A stretch of DNA of 64,000 bases, taken from Leptobacterium flavescens (GTDB lineage Bacteria; Bacteroidota; Bacteroidia; Flavobacteriales; Flavobacteriaceae). The notes beneath the pieces are model-generated. The model saw nothing but the letters and a program-made list of their open reading frames with translations. It was not told the DNA's origin and made no database searches. The position numbers and the translations under genes are program-made. The DNA is taken from positions 1,054,001 through 1,118,000 of the forward strand of contig NZ_JAABOO010000001.1 of assembly GCF_010671605.1 (NCBI RefSeq), given 5' to 3'. Below are positions 25,594-35,353 of the stretch, piece by piece. Position 1 is the first letter of the stretch. Every line of letters starts with the position of its first letter.

Positions 25594-25704
25594 ATGAAAT
25601 CGAGAAAAGCCCCGAAAAGCGATGTTGTCATTCCGTTTTTGATTATTTTTTTATCATCGGCAGTGATCGCCTATAATATTTATTTTCTGATCAGCTGCCC
25701 CTAG
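25594..25704 (+). CDS. Putative 36-aa single-helix membrane microprotein
   Basis: The ATG at 25594 opens 36 codons: a basic start (MKSRKAPKSD), one hydrophobic helix (VVIPFLIIFLSSAVIAYNIYFLI) and an SCP tail. The upstream AGAGG about 5 bases before ATG is purine-rich. It lies 142 bp after the response regulator and before a bidirectional terminator. Small one-helix proteins often modulate sensor kinases; that role is only a guess here. Confidence 0.45.
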   Translation: MKSRKAPKSDVVIPFLIIFLSSAVIAYNIYFLISCP

Positions 25705-25743
25705 GAAAAGGCTATTAATCATGTCTATCTATATAGGAAAAGA

Positions 25744-25774
25744 AAAGCCTGAGATTGTAATGATCTCAGGCTTT
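25744..25774. terminator. Bidirectional terminator
   Basis: AAAGCCTGAGAT (25744-25755) pairs perfectly with ATCTCAGGCTTT (25763-25774) around a 7-base loop. It lies between the rightward microprotein and the leftward sucB and can stop both. Confidence 0.85.
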
Positions 25775-25795
25775 CTTCATATTATTTATTTCTTT

Positions 25796-27013
25796 TTATA
25801 ACTCCAGTGCTTTTTTCACATCACCGTTCATTAACAGTTCTATCGGATTTTCCAGGGCTTCTTTTACAGCCACCAGGAAACCTACAGATTCTCTTCCGTC
25901 AATGATCCTGTGGTCATAGGAAAGCGCCACATACATTACCGGTCTGATCTCTACTTTTCCGTTTACCGCTACCGGACGCTCCACGATATTGTGCATTCCT
26001 AAAATTCCCGATTGAGGAGGATTGATGATAGGCGTCGATAACATAGATCCGAATACACCACCATTGGTAATGGTAAATGTTCCTCCGGTCATTTCATCTA
26101 CAGTGATCTGCCCTTCTCTTGCGCGAATTGCCAGTCTTTTAACCTCGGCTTCTACTCCTCTGAAGCTTAGGTTCTCTGCGTTTCGTATTACAGGTACCAT
26201 TAATCCTTTAGGACCTGAAACCGCAATACTGATATCTTTAAAGTCGTAAGTGATCTTATAATCTCCATCCAGCATTGAATTCACATCCGGATACAGATCC
26301 AGTGCTCTCACTACAGCCAGGGTAAAGAAAGACATAAAACCTAAACTCACTCCGTGCCTGGCTTTGAAAGTTTCCTTGTACTCACTTCTCAATGCAAAGA
26401 TCGGGCTCATATCTACCTCGTTAAAAGTAGTAAGCATAGCCGTTTCATTCTTAGCAGATACCAAACGCTCTGCTACTTTCCTTCTAAGCATGGAAAGTTT
26501 CTTGCGCTCGCTGCTTCTGCTCCCTGTTCCGGGAGTTCCCATAGAAGGCGTTGCCTTAACAGCATCGTCTTTAGTAATACGACCATCTTTTCCGGTACCC
26601 TGTACCTCGCTGGCGGATATTCCTTTTTCTGCCAATATCTTTTTGGCTGCAGGACTGGCGGTTCCCGTAGCATATGTTTTATTTTCTGCCGGTTTCGGCG
26701 CTTCCTTCTTTGCAGGAGCTTCCTCTGCCTTTTCTTCTTTTGCCGGTGCTGCAGCTTCACCTCCTTCAGGTTTAGCAGCCGATGTATCTATTAAACACAC
26801 CACCTCGCCCACGGCAACAGCGTCTCCTTCTTCTGCCTTTAAGGTAATAGTACCACTGGCCTCAGCCGGAAGTTCCAGGGTTGCTTTATCAGAATCAACT
26901 TCTGCAATGGCCTGATCTTTTTCAACATAATCGCCATCTGCAACTAACCACTGTGCTATTTCCACTTCGGTAATCGATTCTCCCGGAGAAGGGACTTTCA
27001 TTTCTAAAATCAT
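25796..27013 (-). CDS. sucB: Dihydrolipoyllysine succinyltransferase, E2 of 2-oxoglutarate dehydrogenase
   Basis: 405 aa. It transfers the succinyl group from lipoamide to CoA in the TCA cycle. The N-terminal lipoyl domain (1-77) carries the lipoylated lysine in [13 protein letters not shown]. An Ala/Lys/Glu-rich linker (about 78-115) leads to the E1/E3-binding domain (about 116-152, [13 protein letters not shown]) and the catalytic domain (about 175-405) with [13 protein letters not shown] containing the active-site His and Asp. It follows sucA by 16 bp and is cotranscribed. The downstream terminator at 25744 ends the operon. E3 (dihydrolipoamide dehydrogenase) is not in the window. Confidence 0.97.
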   Translation of the reverse strand: MILEMKVPSPGESITEVEIAQWLVADGDYVEKDQAIAEVDSDKATLELPAEASGTITLKAEEGDAVAVGEVVCLIDTSAAKPEGGEAAAPAKEEKAEEAPAKKEAPKPAENKTYATGTASPAAKKILAEKGISASEVQGTGKDGRITKDDAVKATPSMGTPGTGSRSSERKKLSMLRRKVAERLVSAKNETAMLTTFNEVDMSPIFALRSEYKETFKARHGVSLGFMSFFTLAVVRALDLYPDVNSMLDGDYKITYDFKDISIAVSGPKGLMVPVIRNAENLSFRGVEAEVKRLAIRAREGQITVDEMTGGTFTITNGGVFGSMLSTPIINPPQSGILGMHNIVERPVAVNGKVEIRPVMYVALSYDHRIIDGRESVGFLVAVKEALENPIELLMNGDVKKALEL

Positions 27014-27029
27014 TGTATTATAATTTTAA

Positions 27030-29822
27030 TTATGCTTTTTTTATTTTCTTACGGTATTTATTGTCTTTTGTTTTATCGAACACGTATTCAAGGATCTGTT
27101 CGTGGCGTCTCTTCGATCTCACCGAACTACCTGCAGCAGGTGATGCGTAGAAACGTCTTGATGCTACTCTTAATTTATGAGCATCTTCAAAATGCATCAA
27201 CAGGTGACTCCATGCTCCCATATTCCTCGGTTCTTCCTGGGCCCACACTATATCATCTGCATTTTTATATTTTTTCATGATGGCTTTCATCTCTTCCGAA
27301 GGCAGAGGAAACAATTGTTCCACTCTAACGATCGCCACATCTTTTTCTCTCTTTTTTTCTTCTCTAGCTTCCAGGATATCGTAATAGAATTTCCCGGTAC
27401 AGAACACCAGCGTTTTTACATCTGCTGTTTTAACTCCTGCATCATCAATTACCGGCTGGAAAGATCCGCTGGCCAGTTCTTCAACAGTAGATACTGCTTT
27501 CGGATGTCTTAAGAGGCTTTTGGGCGTAAAAACGATCAGAGGTTTTCTGAAGTTGCTTTTCATTTGCCTTCTTAACAAGTGATAGAAGTTTGCCGGAGTG
27601 GTACAGTCTGCCACATACATATTGTCTTTAGCACACAGTTGAAGATATCTTTCCATTCTTGCTGATGAGTGCTCAGCTCCCTGACCTTCATATCCGTGTG
27701 GTAACAACATTACCAAACCGTTCTGTAATTTCCATTTATCCTCGGCGGCAGAGATATACTGATCTATCATGATCTGGGCCCCGTTACTGAAATCCCCGAA
27801 CTGAGCTTCCCAGATGGTAAGGGTCTTTGGACTTGCCATGGCATATCCGTAATCAAAACCTACAACTCCGTATTCCGATAAAAGGGAGTTGTAAATCTGG
27901 AACGTACCCTGATCTCCACCCAATTCATTTAACAACAGTACTTCTTCCTCACTGTCTTCTACTTTAAGCACCGCATGCCTGTGGGAGAAGGTTCCTCTCT
28001 CCACATCCTGACCACTGAGCCTTACATCATATCCTTCGCTAAGAAGGGTACCGTAGGCAAGAAGCTCACCCATGGCCCAGTCTAACTGGTCTCTTTCAAA
28101 GTACATTTTATTCCGCTCCCCAACTAAACGCTCTATTTTGCGCAGGAATTTCTTCCCTTCGGGTAAACGGGTAATCACTTCGGCAATCTTCGTCAGTTTA
28201 TCTTTATCAAAAGAAGTATCTTCAGTTAACAGCATTCTGTCTTCCTCCACCGGCTCAAAACCCTTCCACTCATCTTCCATAAAGGGAGTGATGACCGTTT
28301 TGGTTTCTTTTCTGGAATCTTCCAGTTTCTCTTCCAGGGAGGCTTTATAGTCTGCTTCCAGTTTTTTTACATATCCTGCATCTATGATCCCTTCGGCCTT
28401 TAATCTTTCCGCATAGATATCTCTCGGATTCTTATGCTTTGCGATGGCCTTATACAGTTTAGGCTGTGTAAAACGAGGCTCATCACCTTCATTATGTCCA
28501 TATTTTCTATAACCCAGCAGGTCAATAAACACATCGCGCTTAAAGGTCATTCTGAAATCGAGTGCAAAAAGGGAAGCGTGAACCACGGCTTCGGCATCAT
28601 CTGCATTTACGTGCAGTACCGGAGACAGGGTTACTTTACCTATATCTGTACAATAAGTAGAAGAACGCGCATCCAGGTAGTTAGTGGTAAAACCTATCTG
28701 ATTGTTTACCACTATATGTATGGTTCCGTTTGTTTTATATCCGTCAAGTTGTGCCATCTGCACCACTTCATATACAAGACCCTGTCCTGCAATGGCAGCA
28801 TCCCCGTGAACCACAATAGGAAGAACCTTAGAAAAATCATCCGGATAATTCCTGTCCTGCTTTGCTCTGGTGATCCCTTCAACTACCGCTCCTACCGTTT
28901 CGAGGTGAGACGGGTTGGGTGCAATATTCATATGAATTCTCTGGCCTCCGTCGGTAACACGATCACTGGTCCATCCCAGGTGATATTTTACATCGCCGTC
29001 AAAAATATCCTGCTCGTAATCCTTTCCGTCAAACTCACTAAAAATATCTTTAGCCGACTTTCCGAAAATATTGGTCAGTACATTGAGTCGCCCCCTGTGG
29101 GCCATCCCCATTACAAACTCTTTTACGCCCAGTCCGGCCGCTTTTTCGATCATGGCATCAAGCGCAGGAATAAGCGATTCTCCTCCTTCCAGGGAAAAAC
29201 GCTTCTGTCCAACGTATTTTGTATGAAGGAAACTCTCAAAAGAAACAGCTTCGTTGAGTTTCTTTAAAATATGCTTTTTCTGATCTCCGCTAAATGCAGG
29301 ATGATTGTCATTGATATTCAGTTTGTCCTGGATCCACTGAATTTCCTCCGGCTTACGGATATACATATATTCTACCCCGATAGCATCACAATAAATGCTC
29401 TCCAGGTGCCTTACGATCTCTGCAAGGGTGGCTGCGCCAAGCCCAAGGATATCACCGGCATTGAAATTAGTATTCAGGTCCGATTCAGACAGACCGAAAT
29501 TCTCAAGTTCCAGGGTGGGGGTATATTTTCTCCTGTCTCTTACAGGATTGGTTTTTGTAAATAAGTGCCCTCTGCTTCGGTAAGCATCGATAAGCTTTAC
29601 TACCTGAAATTCCTTTTGAAGATTCTCAGGTATCTCTACAGAAGCGTCTGCAGATCCAACAGTTCCGTTCTGCTGATAAGATCCGTTTTCCATTCCAAAA
29701 TCGAAGCCCTGGAAAAAAGCTCTCCAACTGGGCTCTACCGAATCCGGATTCTGTAAATATTGATCATATAAATCGGCAAAAAAAGCTGTATGTGCAGCAT
29801 TTAAAAAGGAATAATTATCCAT
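27030..29822 (-). CDS. sucA: 2-oxoglutarate dehydrogenase E1 component
   Basis: 930 aa, normal length. It is the thiamine-diphosphate-dependent decarboxylase that commits 2-oxoglutarate to succinyl-lipoamide. The N-terminal E2-binding region has the typical FLNAAHTAFFADLYDQYLQNPDSVEPSW start. The ThDP-binding block includes HGDAAIAGQGLVYE (about 340-353) and HIVVNNQIGFTTN. The transketolase-like pyrimidine domain has FDYGYAMASP and HGYEGQGAEHSSAR, and the C-terminal domain ends near VRSKRRHEQILEYVF. Its promoter must lie in the 157-bp gap at 29823-29979. Nothing is truncated. Confidence 0.97.
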   Translation of the reverse strand: MDNYSFLNAAHTAFFADLYDQYLQNPDSVEPSWRAFFQGFDFGMENGSYQQNGTVGSADASVEIPENLQKEFQVVKLIDAYRSRGHLFTKTNPVRDRRKYTPTLELENFGLSESDLNTNFNAGDILGLGAATLAEIVRHLESIYCDAIGVEYMYIRKPEEIQWIQDKLNINDNHPAFSGDQKKHILKKLNEAVSFESFLHTKYVGQKRFSLEGGESLIPALDAMIEKAAGLGVKEFVMGMAHRGRLNVLTNIFGKSAKDIFSEFDGKDYEQDIFDGDVKYHLGWTSDRVTDGGQRIHMNIAPNPSHLETVGAVVEGITRAKQDRNYPDDFSKVLPIVVHGDAAIAGQGLVYEVVQMAQLDGYKTNGTIHIVVNNQIGFTTNYLDARSSTYCTDIGKVTLSPVLHVNADDAEAVVHASLFALDFRMTFKRDVFIDLLGYRKYGHNEGDEPRFTQPKLYKAIAKHKNPRDIYAERLKAEGIIDAGYVKKLEADYKASLEEKLEDSRKETKTVITPFMEDEWKGFEPVEEDRMLLTEDTSFDKDKLTKIAEVITRLPEGKKFLRKIERLVGERNKMYFERDQLDWAMGELLAYGTLLSEGYDVRLSGQDVERGTFSHRHAVLKVEDSEEEVLLLNELGGDQGTFQIYNSLLSEYGVVGFDYGYAMASPKTLTIWEAQFGDFSNGAQIMIDQYISAAEDKWKLQNGLVMLLPHGYEGQGAEHSSARMERYLQLCAKDNMYVADCTTPANFYHLLRRQMKSNFRKPLIVFTPKSLLRHPKAVSTVEELASGSFQPVIDDAGVKTADVKTLVFCTGKFYYDILEAREEKKREKDVAIVRVEQLFPLPSEEMKAIMKKYKNADDIVWAQEEPRNMGAWSHLLMHFEDAHKLRVASRRFYASPAAGSSVRSKRRHEQILEYVFDKTKDNKYRKKIKKA

Positions 29823-29979
29823 GTTTCTTTTTCCTAAATTCTCTTTATGAATAAACTAGTCAAAAATACAATTTTTAACAGATAAACTTTAACATAAGTC
29901 GCAATTAATTCTATTTATTAACAGCTTTTTATCAATAACGAAAGGAAATCACAAATTATGTTTTCTTCAATATATCCCT

Positions 29980-30333
29980 TTATTTGTACCGGTTTTTAAA
30001 CCAGACCTTTAGCCATTCTCTTTTTAATACAAGAAAAGCTACCTGTTCTGAGATCACAACCGCATCTTCTCCGTCCAACTTCTTCACTTGCTCTTCAGAA
30101 ACGTCTATGATATAAAGAAGATTGAGGTAGTCTGCAAACTTTTCCAGGATCAGTCTGCACAGCACTTCATGCAGTTCTCTTTTTAACTGCTCCGGTTTTA
30201 GATCCTCTTTAAAATCGACCGGGATATTGGCATAGTTAAAATCCTTGTTCAGCTGCAGGATCAGCTTTTCATACAACTCTTCCTTAAGAGCTGTTTGAAG
30301 TAGTGAAGGTATATCTGGGAATTGAGAGTTCAT
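29980..30333 (-). CDS. Conserved-looking soluble protein of unknown function (117 aa)
   Basis: 117 aa, helical and charged (LLQTALKEELYEKLILQLNKDF, LKPEQLKRELHEVLCRLILEKF), without signal or membrane segments. I know no function. It stands between sucA and the amidohydrolase on the same strand. The ATG (30331-30333) lies only three bases from the T tract of the hairpin that ends the upstream gene, so it either depends on read-through or has an almost leaderless promoter overlapping the terminator. A 157-bp gap follows before sucA. Confidence 0.7.
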   Translation of the reverse strand: MNSQFPDIPSLLQTALKEELYEKLILQLNKDFNYANIPVDFKEDLKPEQLKRELHEVLCRLILEKFADYLNLLYIIDVSEEQVKKLDGEDAVVISEQVAFLVLKREWLKVWFKNRYK

Positions 30334-30336
30334 AAT

Positions 30337-30366
30337 AAAAAAACCCTGACGAGAAGTGTCAGGGTT
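30337..30366 (-). terminator. Intrinsic terminator of the amidohydrolase gene
   Basis: Read leftward, AACCCTGAC (30366-30358) pairs with GTCAGGGTT (30350-30342) around a 7-base loop, followed by a T run (A on the plus strand, 30337-30341). Confidence 0.85.
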
Positions 30367-30371
30367 GAGAT

Positions 30372-31652
30372 TTAATTTTCGTTTTTGTAAACCTTTCCGT
30401 TTTTCATTACAAAGACCACTTTTTCCAGGGTCCTGACATTTTTTGTTGGATCGTCATCAACCGCCACGATATCGGCAAAAAAGCCTTCTTTAAGCTGGCC
30501 GAGTTCATTTTCAGACGACAACAATTTAGCGTTGGTAACCGTAGCCGACTGAATAGCTTTTATTGCAGGCATACCTGCTTCCACCATATAACCGAATTCT
30601 TTTCCGTTCTCACCATGAGGGAACACCCCGGCATCAGTACCGAAAGCAATCGGCACTCCTCTTCTGTATGCTTTTTCAAAGGTGCCCTGAAGCTGAGGAC
30701 CAACTTCCAAAGCCTTCGGCACTATAATATCAGGGTAAAAACCTTTGATCTTTGCTTTTTCGGCTACATATTTCCCTGCACTGATGGTCGGTACCATATA
30801 GGTATCGTGCTGCTTCATAAGATCCATGGTCTTTTCACTCATAAAAGTTCCGTGTTCTATGGTTTTGATCCCGGCCACTACCGCTCTCTGCATTCCGTCA
30901 TCTCCATGAGCATGTGCAGCGGTAAGCATCCCGTAATCATTGGCAGTATCTACAATAGATTTGATCTCTTCTATGGTAAACTGAGAGTTACTTCCGTTTT
31001 TGGCAACACTTAAAACACCTCCGGTAGCAGTAATCTTGATCACATCAGAACCTTCTTTATATCGCTGACGAACTGCTTTTCTCCCATCTTCAGGAGAGTT
31101 CACCACTCCTTCTTTCGGACCCGGATCTCCCAGCAATGCTGCTTTTCCTCCGTTGGTCGGATCGCCATGCCCTCCTGTAGAAGCTATGATCTTTCCGGCG
31201 GTAAAAATACGCGGCCCATCTACTTTTCCGGCATCTATAGCTTTTCTCAAAGCAATATTCACTCCCGTTCCTCCAAGGTCCCTAACCGTGGTAAAACCAG
31301 CCATCAGGGTTCGTTTTGCATATACGGTAGACTGAAAGGCCACATCGGCTTCATTATCGGTATACTTTCCAACAAAGCTTCTCGGATTGGTTTCACTTTC
31401 AATATGAACGTGTAGATCTATCAGGCCGGGAAGGACTGTTTTGTCTTTCAGGTCGATGGTTATATCGTTCCTTTTGGCTTTGGCATATCCATCAACTACA
31501 CTTTTGATCTTATTTCCGGAGATAATGATGGTCTTTTCGGAAAGTACGGTCCCGGATTCCGTATCAATGATCTTTCCGCAATGTAAATAAGTGTCCTGGG
31601 CATTCAAACTCAAAAAGGAGGTCAATGCCAGTAAAAAAAGTAATTTCTTCAT
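30372..31652 (-). CDS. Secreted amidohydrolase (imidazolonepropionase/prolidase-like)
   Basis: 426 aa from the Met at 31652, chosen because MKKLLFLLALTSFLSLNAQ is a signal peptide; 15 extra in-frame residues precede it. It belongs to the amidohydrolase superfamily: the metal motif HVHIE follows PGLIDL (about 79-86), later ligands are HAHGDD (about 245) and the His in IEHGTFM (about 265), and the Asp in FGTDAGVFPHG (about 335). Substrates of related enzymes are Xaa-Pro dipeptides or N-acyl and imidazolone compounds; the true substrate is open. It lies 50 bp downstream of galE and ends at a strong terminator. A paralog (46521) with a similar plan lies in the RHS island. Confidence 0.88.
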   Translation of the reverse strand: MKKLLFLLALTSFLSLNAQDTYLHCGKIIDTESGTVLSEKTIIISGNKIKSVVDGYAKAKRNDITIDLKDKTVLPGLIDLHVHIESETNPRSFVGKYTDNEADVAFQSTVYAKRTLMAGFTTVRDLGGTGVNIALRKAIDAGKVDGPRIFTAGKIIASTGGHGDPTNGGKAALLGDPGPKEGVVNSPEDGRKAVRQRYKEGSDVIKITATGGVLSVAKNGSNSQFTIEEIKSIVDTANDYGMLTAAHAHGDDGMQRAVVAGIKTIEHGTFMSEKTMDLMKQHDTYMVPTISAGKYVAEKAKIKGFYPDIIVPKALEVGPQLQGTFEKAYRRGVPIAFGTDAGVFPHGENGKEFGYMVEAGMPAIKAIQSATVTNAKLLSSENELGQLKEGFFADIVAVDDDPTKNVRTLEKVVFVMKNGKVYKNEN

Positions 31653-31701
31653 CTGTTTAAAGTTATATTTAGAAATACAATCCCTTAGGATCATCAAAAA
31701 T

Positions 31702-32718
31702 TTATTTCCTTATTTTCTGTTCCCATTTCCAGGCCGACAACATAGCGTCGTCTAATTCAGATTTAGCTTTCCAGCCCAGATCTTCATTAGCCTTTGTCGT
31801 ATCTGCATAGGCAGTAATAACATCGCCTACCCTTCTTTCCGCAATCCTGTAATTTAAGGAGGTCCCGGAAACCCTTTCAAAGCTTTTGATCACTTCCAGT
31901 ACGGAGCTTCCTTTTCCTGTTCCGAGATTAAAGATCTCGTAATTTGCCTTATTCTTTTTGTTCAGCAATCGTTGCAAGGCCACCACATGAGCTTTTGCCA
32001 GGTCTACTACATGAATATAGTCGCGAATACAGGTACCGTCTTCTGTCGGATAATCATCACCAAAAACCTGTAACTGCTCCCTTAAACCTATACCTGTTTG
32101 TGTAATAAAAGGAACCAGGTTCTGAGGTACTCCAATGGGCAACTCCCCTATTTCGGCACTTTCGTGTGCTCCTATCGGATTAAAATATCTCAGGGAAATA
32201 GCATTGAGGTTCTTCTGCACCCTGCAGGTATCACTTATGATTTCCTCTCCGATCTGTTTGGTATTCCCATACGGGGATTCTGCATGTTTTATGGGCGCAT
32301 CTTCTGTAATAGGCATTTTATCTGCCTGTCCGTAGACCGTACAGGAAGAACTAAAAATAAAATTCGCCTTATCTTTTTTGGTCAGTTCCTGAAGAAGATA
32401 AACCAGGGTGCTCAGGTTGTTCTCATAGTATAAAAGCGGATTTTCAACACTTTCTCCAACTGCTTTGGAGGCTGCAAAATGGATCATTCCCTCTATATCC
32501 GGATGTCTTTGAAAGAAATCGGCAACTTTGTCCTTTTCTCTCAGGTCCAGTTTTTCAAACAGCGGTTTCTTATTAGTGATCCGGCTAATACCTTCGAGAA
32601 CAGCTTCGGAAGAATTGGACAGGTTATCGATAATGACCACTTCAAAACCGGAATTCTGAAGTTCGACTGCGGTATGTGATCCAATAAATCCTAAACCTCC
32701 GGTTACTACTATTTTCAT
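31702..32718 (-). CDS. galE: UDP-glucose 4-epimerase
   Basis: 338 aa, standard length. The NAD-binding motif TGGLGFIGSHT is at residues 6-16, the catalytic Ser/Thr region is FSSSCTVYGQ (about 122-131), and the YGNTK segment (about 150-154) supplies Tyr and Lys of the SDR active site. It interconverts UDP-glucose and UDP-galactose for surface polysaccharide or galactose use. The amidohydrolase lies 50 bp downstream and the aminotransferase 130 bp upstream on the same strand; together with waaA this is a cell-envelope sugar neighbourhood. Confidence 0.95.
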   Translation of the reverse strand: MKIVVTGGLGFIGSHTAVELQNSGFEVVIIDNLSNSSEAVLEGISRITNKKPLFEKLDLREKDKVADFFQRHPDIEGMIHFAASKAVGESVENPLLYYENNLSTLVYLLQELTKKDKANFIFSSSCTVYGQADKMPITEDAPIKHAESPYGNTKQIGEEIISDTCRVQKNLNAISLRYFNPIGAHESAEIGELPIGVPQNLVPFITQTGIGLREQLQVFGDDYPTEDGTCIRDYIHVVDLAKAHVVALQRLLNKKNKANYEIFNLGTGKGSSVLEVIKSFERVSGTSLNYRIAERRVGDVITAYADTTKANEDLGWKAKSELDDAMLSAWKWEQKIRK

Positions 32719-32847
32719 CTATTTAAAATTTTTTATTTAGATCAACCGTTCCGCCTTCTCATAAAAAATCTTAATTACACTCGGTTGGTGCGCACAAAAT
32801 TAAATCTGACGCTATTTCGTCTCAAATAAAAAGAAACGTTTGATCAT

Positions 32848-33981
32848 TTATTTGGATGTAAATTCAATTACTTTGGATGTAATAAAATCGATCTGCTCAT
32901 CATCCAATTCGGTATGCATGGGCAGGGAAATAACTTCCTTTACCAACTGGTTGGTCACTACAAAATCCTCTTCCTTATATCGCTTATCAACATAGGCTTT
33001 CTGAAGGTGTAAAGGGATGGGGTAGTACACACCACATGGAATACCGTTCTCATTCAGATGCTTCGCCAAAGCATCTCTGTCTGTCCCTTTTACTTTTAAG
33101 GTATACTGATGAAAAACATGGTTATCATCAGCTCCGTCCCTGAAAGGTGTCTCAATATTTTCTACGGTCTCAAATGCTTTATCATATTTATCGGCGGCGG
33201 CTCTTCTGGCCTTATTATACGCATCCAGATTCGGCAGTTTAGCTCTCAGAACTGCTGCCTGTATGGAATCCAGGCGGGAATTAACCCCCACTACATCGTG
33301 GTGGTAACGCTTATACATTCCGTGGTTAACCACACCTCTTATTGTATGTGCCAGGTCGTCATTATTGGTAAAGATAGCACCTCCGTCTCCGTAGCACCCT
33401 AAATTCTTGGAAGGGAAAAAAGAAGTCGAAGCAACATCTCCGATAGCTCCGGTCTTGGCTTTTGAGCCATCCTTAAAAGTATAGGTTGCACCAATTCCCT
33501 GAGCATTATCTTCTATAACATAGAGGTTATGTTCCCTGGCAATCTCCATAATTGCATCCATATTGGCGCATTGCCCGAAAAGGTGTACGGGTACTATGGC
33601 CTTGGTTTTTGGTGTAATAGCTTTTCTTATTGCTTCCGGATCGATATTAAAAGTATCGGGTTCCACATCAACCAGTACAGGAGTAAGTTGTAACAGGGCA
33701 ATAACTTCTACAGTAGCTGCAAAAGTAAAATCGGCAGTGATCACCTCATCACCGGGCTTCAGCCCGAGCCCCATCATACATATCTGCAGCGCATCCGTAC
33801 CATTGGCACATGGAATTACGTGCTTTACCCCGAGATAATCTTCAAGTTCTTTTTGAAAAGTGTGAACTTCAGGGCCGTTAATAAATGCTGTGGAATTGAT
33901 TACTTCATTAATTGAGGTATTTACCCTCTCCTTTATGGATTCATATTGACCTTTGAGGTCAACCATATGTATTTTCTTCAT
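32848..33981 (-). CDS. DegT/DnrJ/EryC1/StrS-family sugar aminotransferase
   Basis: 377 aa, normal for the family. PLP-dependent enzymes of this group aminate nucleotide-linked keto sugars. The PLP-contacting motif CANGTDAL is at about residues 58-65, the acidic pyridine-N ligand region is VIEDNAQG (about 155-162), and the Schiff-base lysine is in SFFPSKNLGCYGDGG (about 187-201). The sequence most resembles enzymes acting in surface polysaccharide or UDP-acetamido sugar synthesis. No dehydratase or N-acetyltransferase partner is adjacent, so the substrate is unknown. The start codon is 99 bp from the divergent waaA. Confidence 0.92.
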   Translation of the reverse strand: MKKIHMVDLKGQYESIKERVNTSINEVINSTAFINGPEVHTFQKELEDYLGVKHVIPCANGTDALQICMMGLGLKPGDEVITADFTFAATVEVIALLQLTPVLVDVEPDTFNIDPEAIRKAITPKTKAIVPVHLFGQCANMDAIMEIAREHNLYVIEDNAQGIGATYTFKDGSKAKTGAIGDVASTSFFPSKNLGCYGDGGAIFTNNDDLAHTIRGVVNHGMYKRYHHDVVGVNSRLDSIQAAVLRAKLPNLDAYNKARRAAADKYDKAFETVENIETPFRDGADDNHVFHQYTLKVKGTDRDALAKHLNENGIPCGVYYPIPLHLQKAYVDKRYKEEDFVVTNQLVKEVISLPMHTELDDEQIDFITSKVIEFTSK

Positions 33982-34080
33982 TTATGCCTTACTTAAGATG
34001 AAACAATATTACAAAATTAAGCAACGGCAGCCAATGAATTTTTAGAAAGAAACGTATTTTAGCAGCAAAGAATAAACAAG

Positions 34081-35343
34081 GTGTCTTTTATATACAATTT
34101 ATTGATCTATATCGTTGGTTTCTTCCTTAAAATCGCCTCTTTTTTTAATAAAAAACTCCGGCTTTTTGTTGATGGGCGAAAAACAGTTTTTCAAAGCCTT
34201 TCCGAACATATAGATCCGGCCGATAAACTGATCTGGTTTCACACCGCTTCTTTGGGAGAATTTGAACAAGGCTTACCCATCATAGAACGGATAAAACAGG
34301 AATATCCTGATCTTAAAATACTGCTTACTTTTTTCTCTCCTTCCGGATACGAAGTAAAGAAAAATCACAAGGCTGCTGATATCATCACTTATTTACCTCT
34401 GGATACCAAAAAGAATGCGAGAAAGTTCCTGGATCTGACCAGGCCACAACTCGCTGTCTTTATCAAATACGAATTCTGGCCCAACTACCTTTCCGAACTA
34501 AGACAAAGGGAAGTACCCACACTACTGGTTTCGGGTATCTTCAGAAAAAAACAATCCTTCTTTAAACCCTATGGAGCTTTTATGCGAAAGGCATTAAGGA
34601 GTTTTGATCACTTTTTTGTTCAGGATCAAAATTCAAAAGAACTTCTCAATTCCATCGGTTTTAGCAATATCACCATTTCGGGGGACACCCGTTTTGATAG
34701 GGTGAATGAGATCTTAAGCAGGGATAATTCCCTCCCTTTTATCGAAGAATTCAAGCAAGATCGCCTTTGTATAGTTGCGGGAAGCAGCTGGCCTGAAGAT
34801 GAAGCTCTCCTGGTAGATTTTATCAATCGCTCTGATTCTGAAAAAATAAAATTTGTCATTGCTCCTCATAACATAAAACCTGCTCAGATAAGTCAGCTGA
34901 GCAGTGCTATAGAAAAAAAGACCGTACTCTTTTCGGAGATGGAAGGGAAAGACTTGTCCTCCTTTGATGTTTTTATTGCAGACACCATTGGTATCCTTAC
35001 CAAGATATACAGCTATGCAGATATCGCCTATGTAGGCGGAGGTATGGGCAATAGCGGACTCCATAATACCCTGGAGCCGGCCGTATTCGGTATTCCGGTA
35101 GTGATCGGTAAAAACTATTCGAATTTTAAAGAGGCAACCGACCTGGTAAAACTGGGAGGTATTGTAAGTATTTCTAACGGAAATTCCTTTAATGATCAGC
35201 TTTCACAACTGACAGAAAACAGGGAATACAGGGAAAAATGCGGGAAGATCTGCGGCGATTATGTCTCAGAAAATACCGGTGCCAGCATCCAAATCCTCTC
35301 TTATATCCGTACATTATTCAAGAACAAACTTTCTAATCAATAA
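34081..35343 (+). CDS. waaA: 3-deoxy-D-manno-octulosonic acid (Kdo) transferase
   Basis: 420 aa with GTG as start; no ATG upstream in frame is available. It transfers Kdo from CMP-Kdo to lipid A precursor at the inner membrane. An N-terminal hydrophobic helix (LLIYIVGFFLKIASFF) anchors it. The GT30 hallmark WFHTASLGEFEQGLPI (about 50-65) contains the catalytic Glu, and the C-terminal Rossmann half has VGGGMGNSGLHNTLEPAVFGIPVVIG (about 318-343). Length and motifs are complete. It is divergent from the aminotransferase and lies 10 bp before the lipoprotein gene. Confidence 0.94.
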   Translation: MSFIYNLLIYIVGFFLKIASFFNKKLRLFVDGRKTVFQSLSEHIDPADKLIWFHTASLGEFEQGLPIIERIKQEYPDLKILLTFFSPSGYEVKKNHKAADIITYLPLDTKKNARKFLDLTRPQLAVFIKYEFWPNYLSELRQREVPTLLVSGIFRKKQSFFKPYGAFMRKALRSFDHFFVQDQNSKELLNSIGFSNITISGDTRFDRVNEILSRDNSLPFIEEFKQDRLCIVAGSSWPEDEALLVDFINRSDSEKIKFVIAPHNIKPAQISQLSSAIEKKTVLFSEMEGKDLSSFDVFIADTIGILTKIYSYADIAYVGGGMGNSGLHNTLEPAVFGIPVVIGKNYSNFKEATDLVKLGGIVSISNGNSFNDQLSQLTENREYREKCGKICGDYVSENTGASIQILSYIRTLFKNKLSNQ

Positions 35344-35353
35344 ACATCACATT

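Noticed and set aside
26354-26915. Long plus-strand frames of 146 and 183 codons
   Set aside because: Both are antisense to the lipoyl and linker region of sucB; Ala/Lys codons read in reverse give Ser/Phe/Cys runs.
28434-29267. 277-codon open frame on the plus strand
   Set aside because: It is antisense to sucA, whose full-length motifs are intact; Cys/His/Tyr-rich nonsense composition is typical of a shadow frame.
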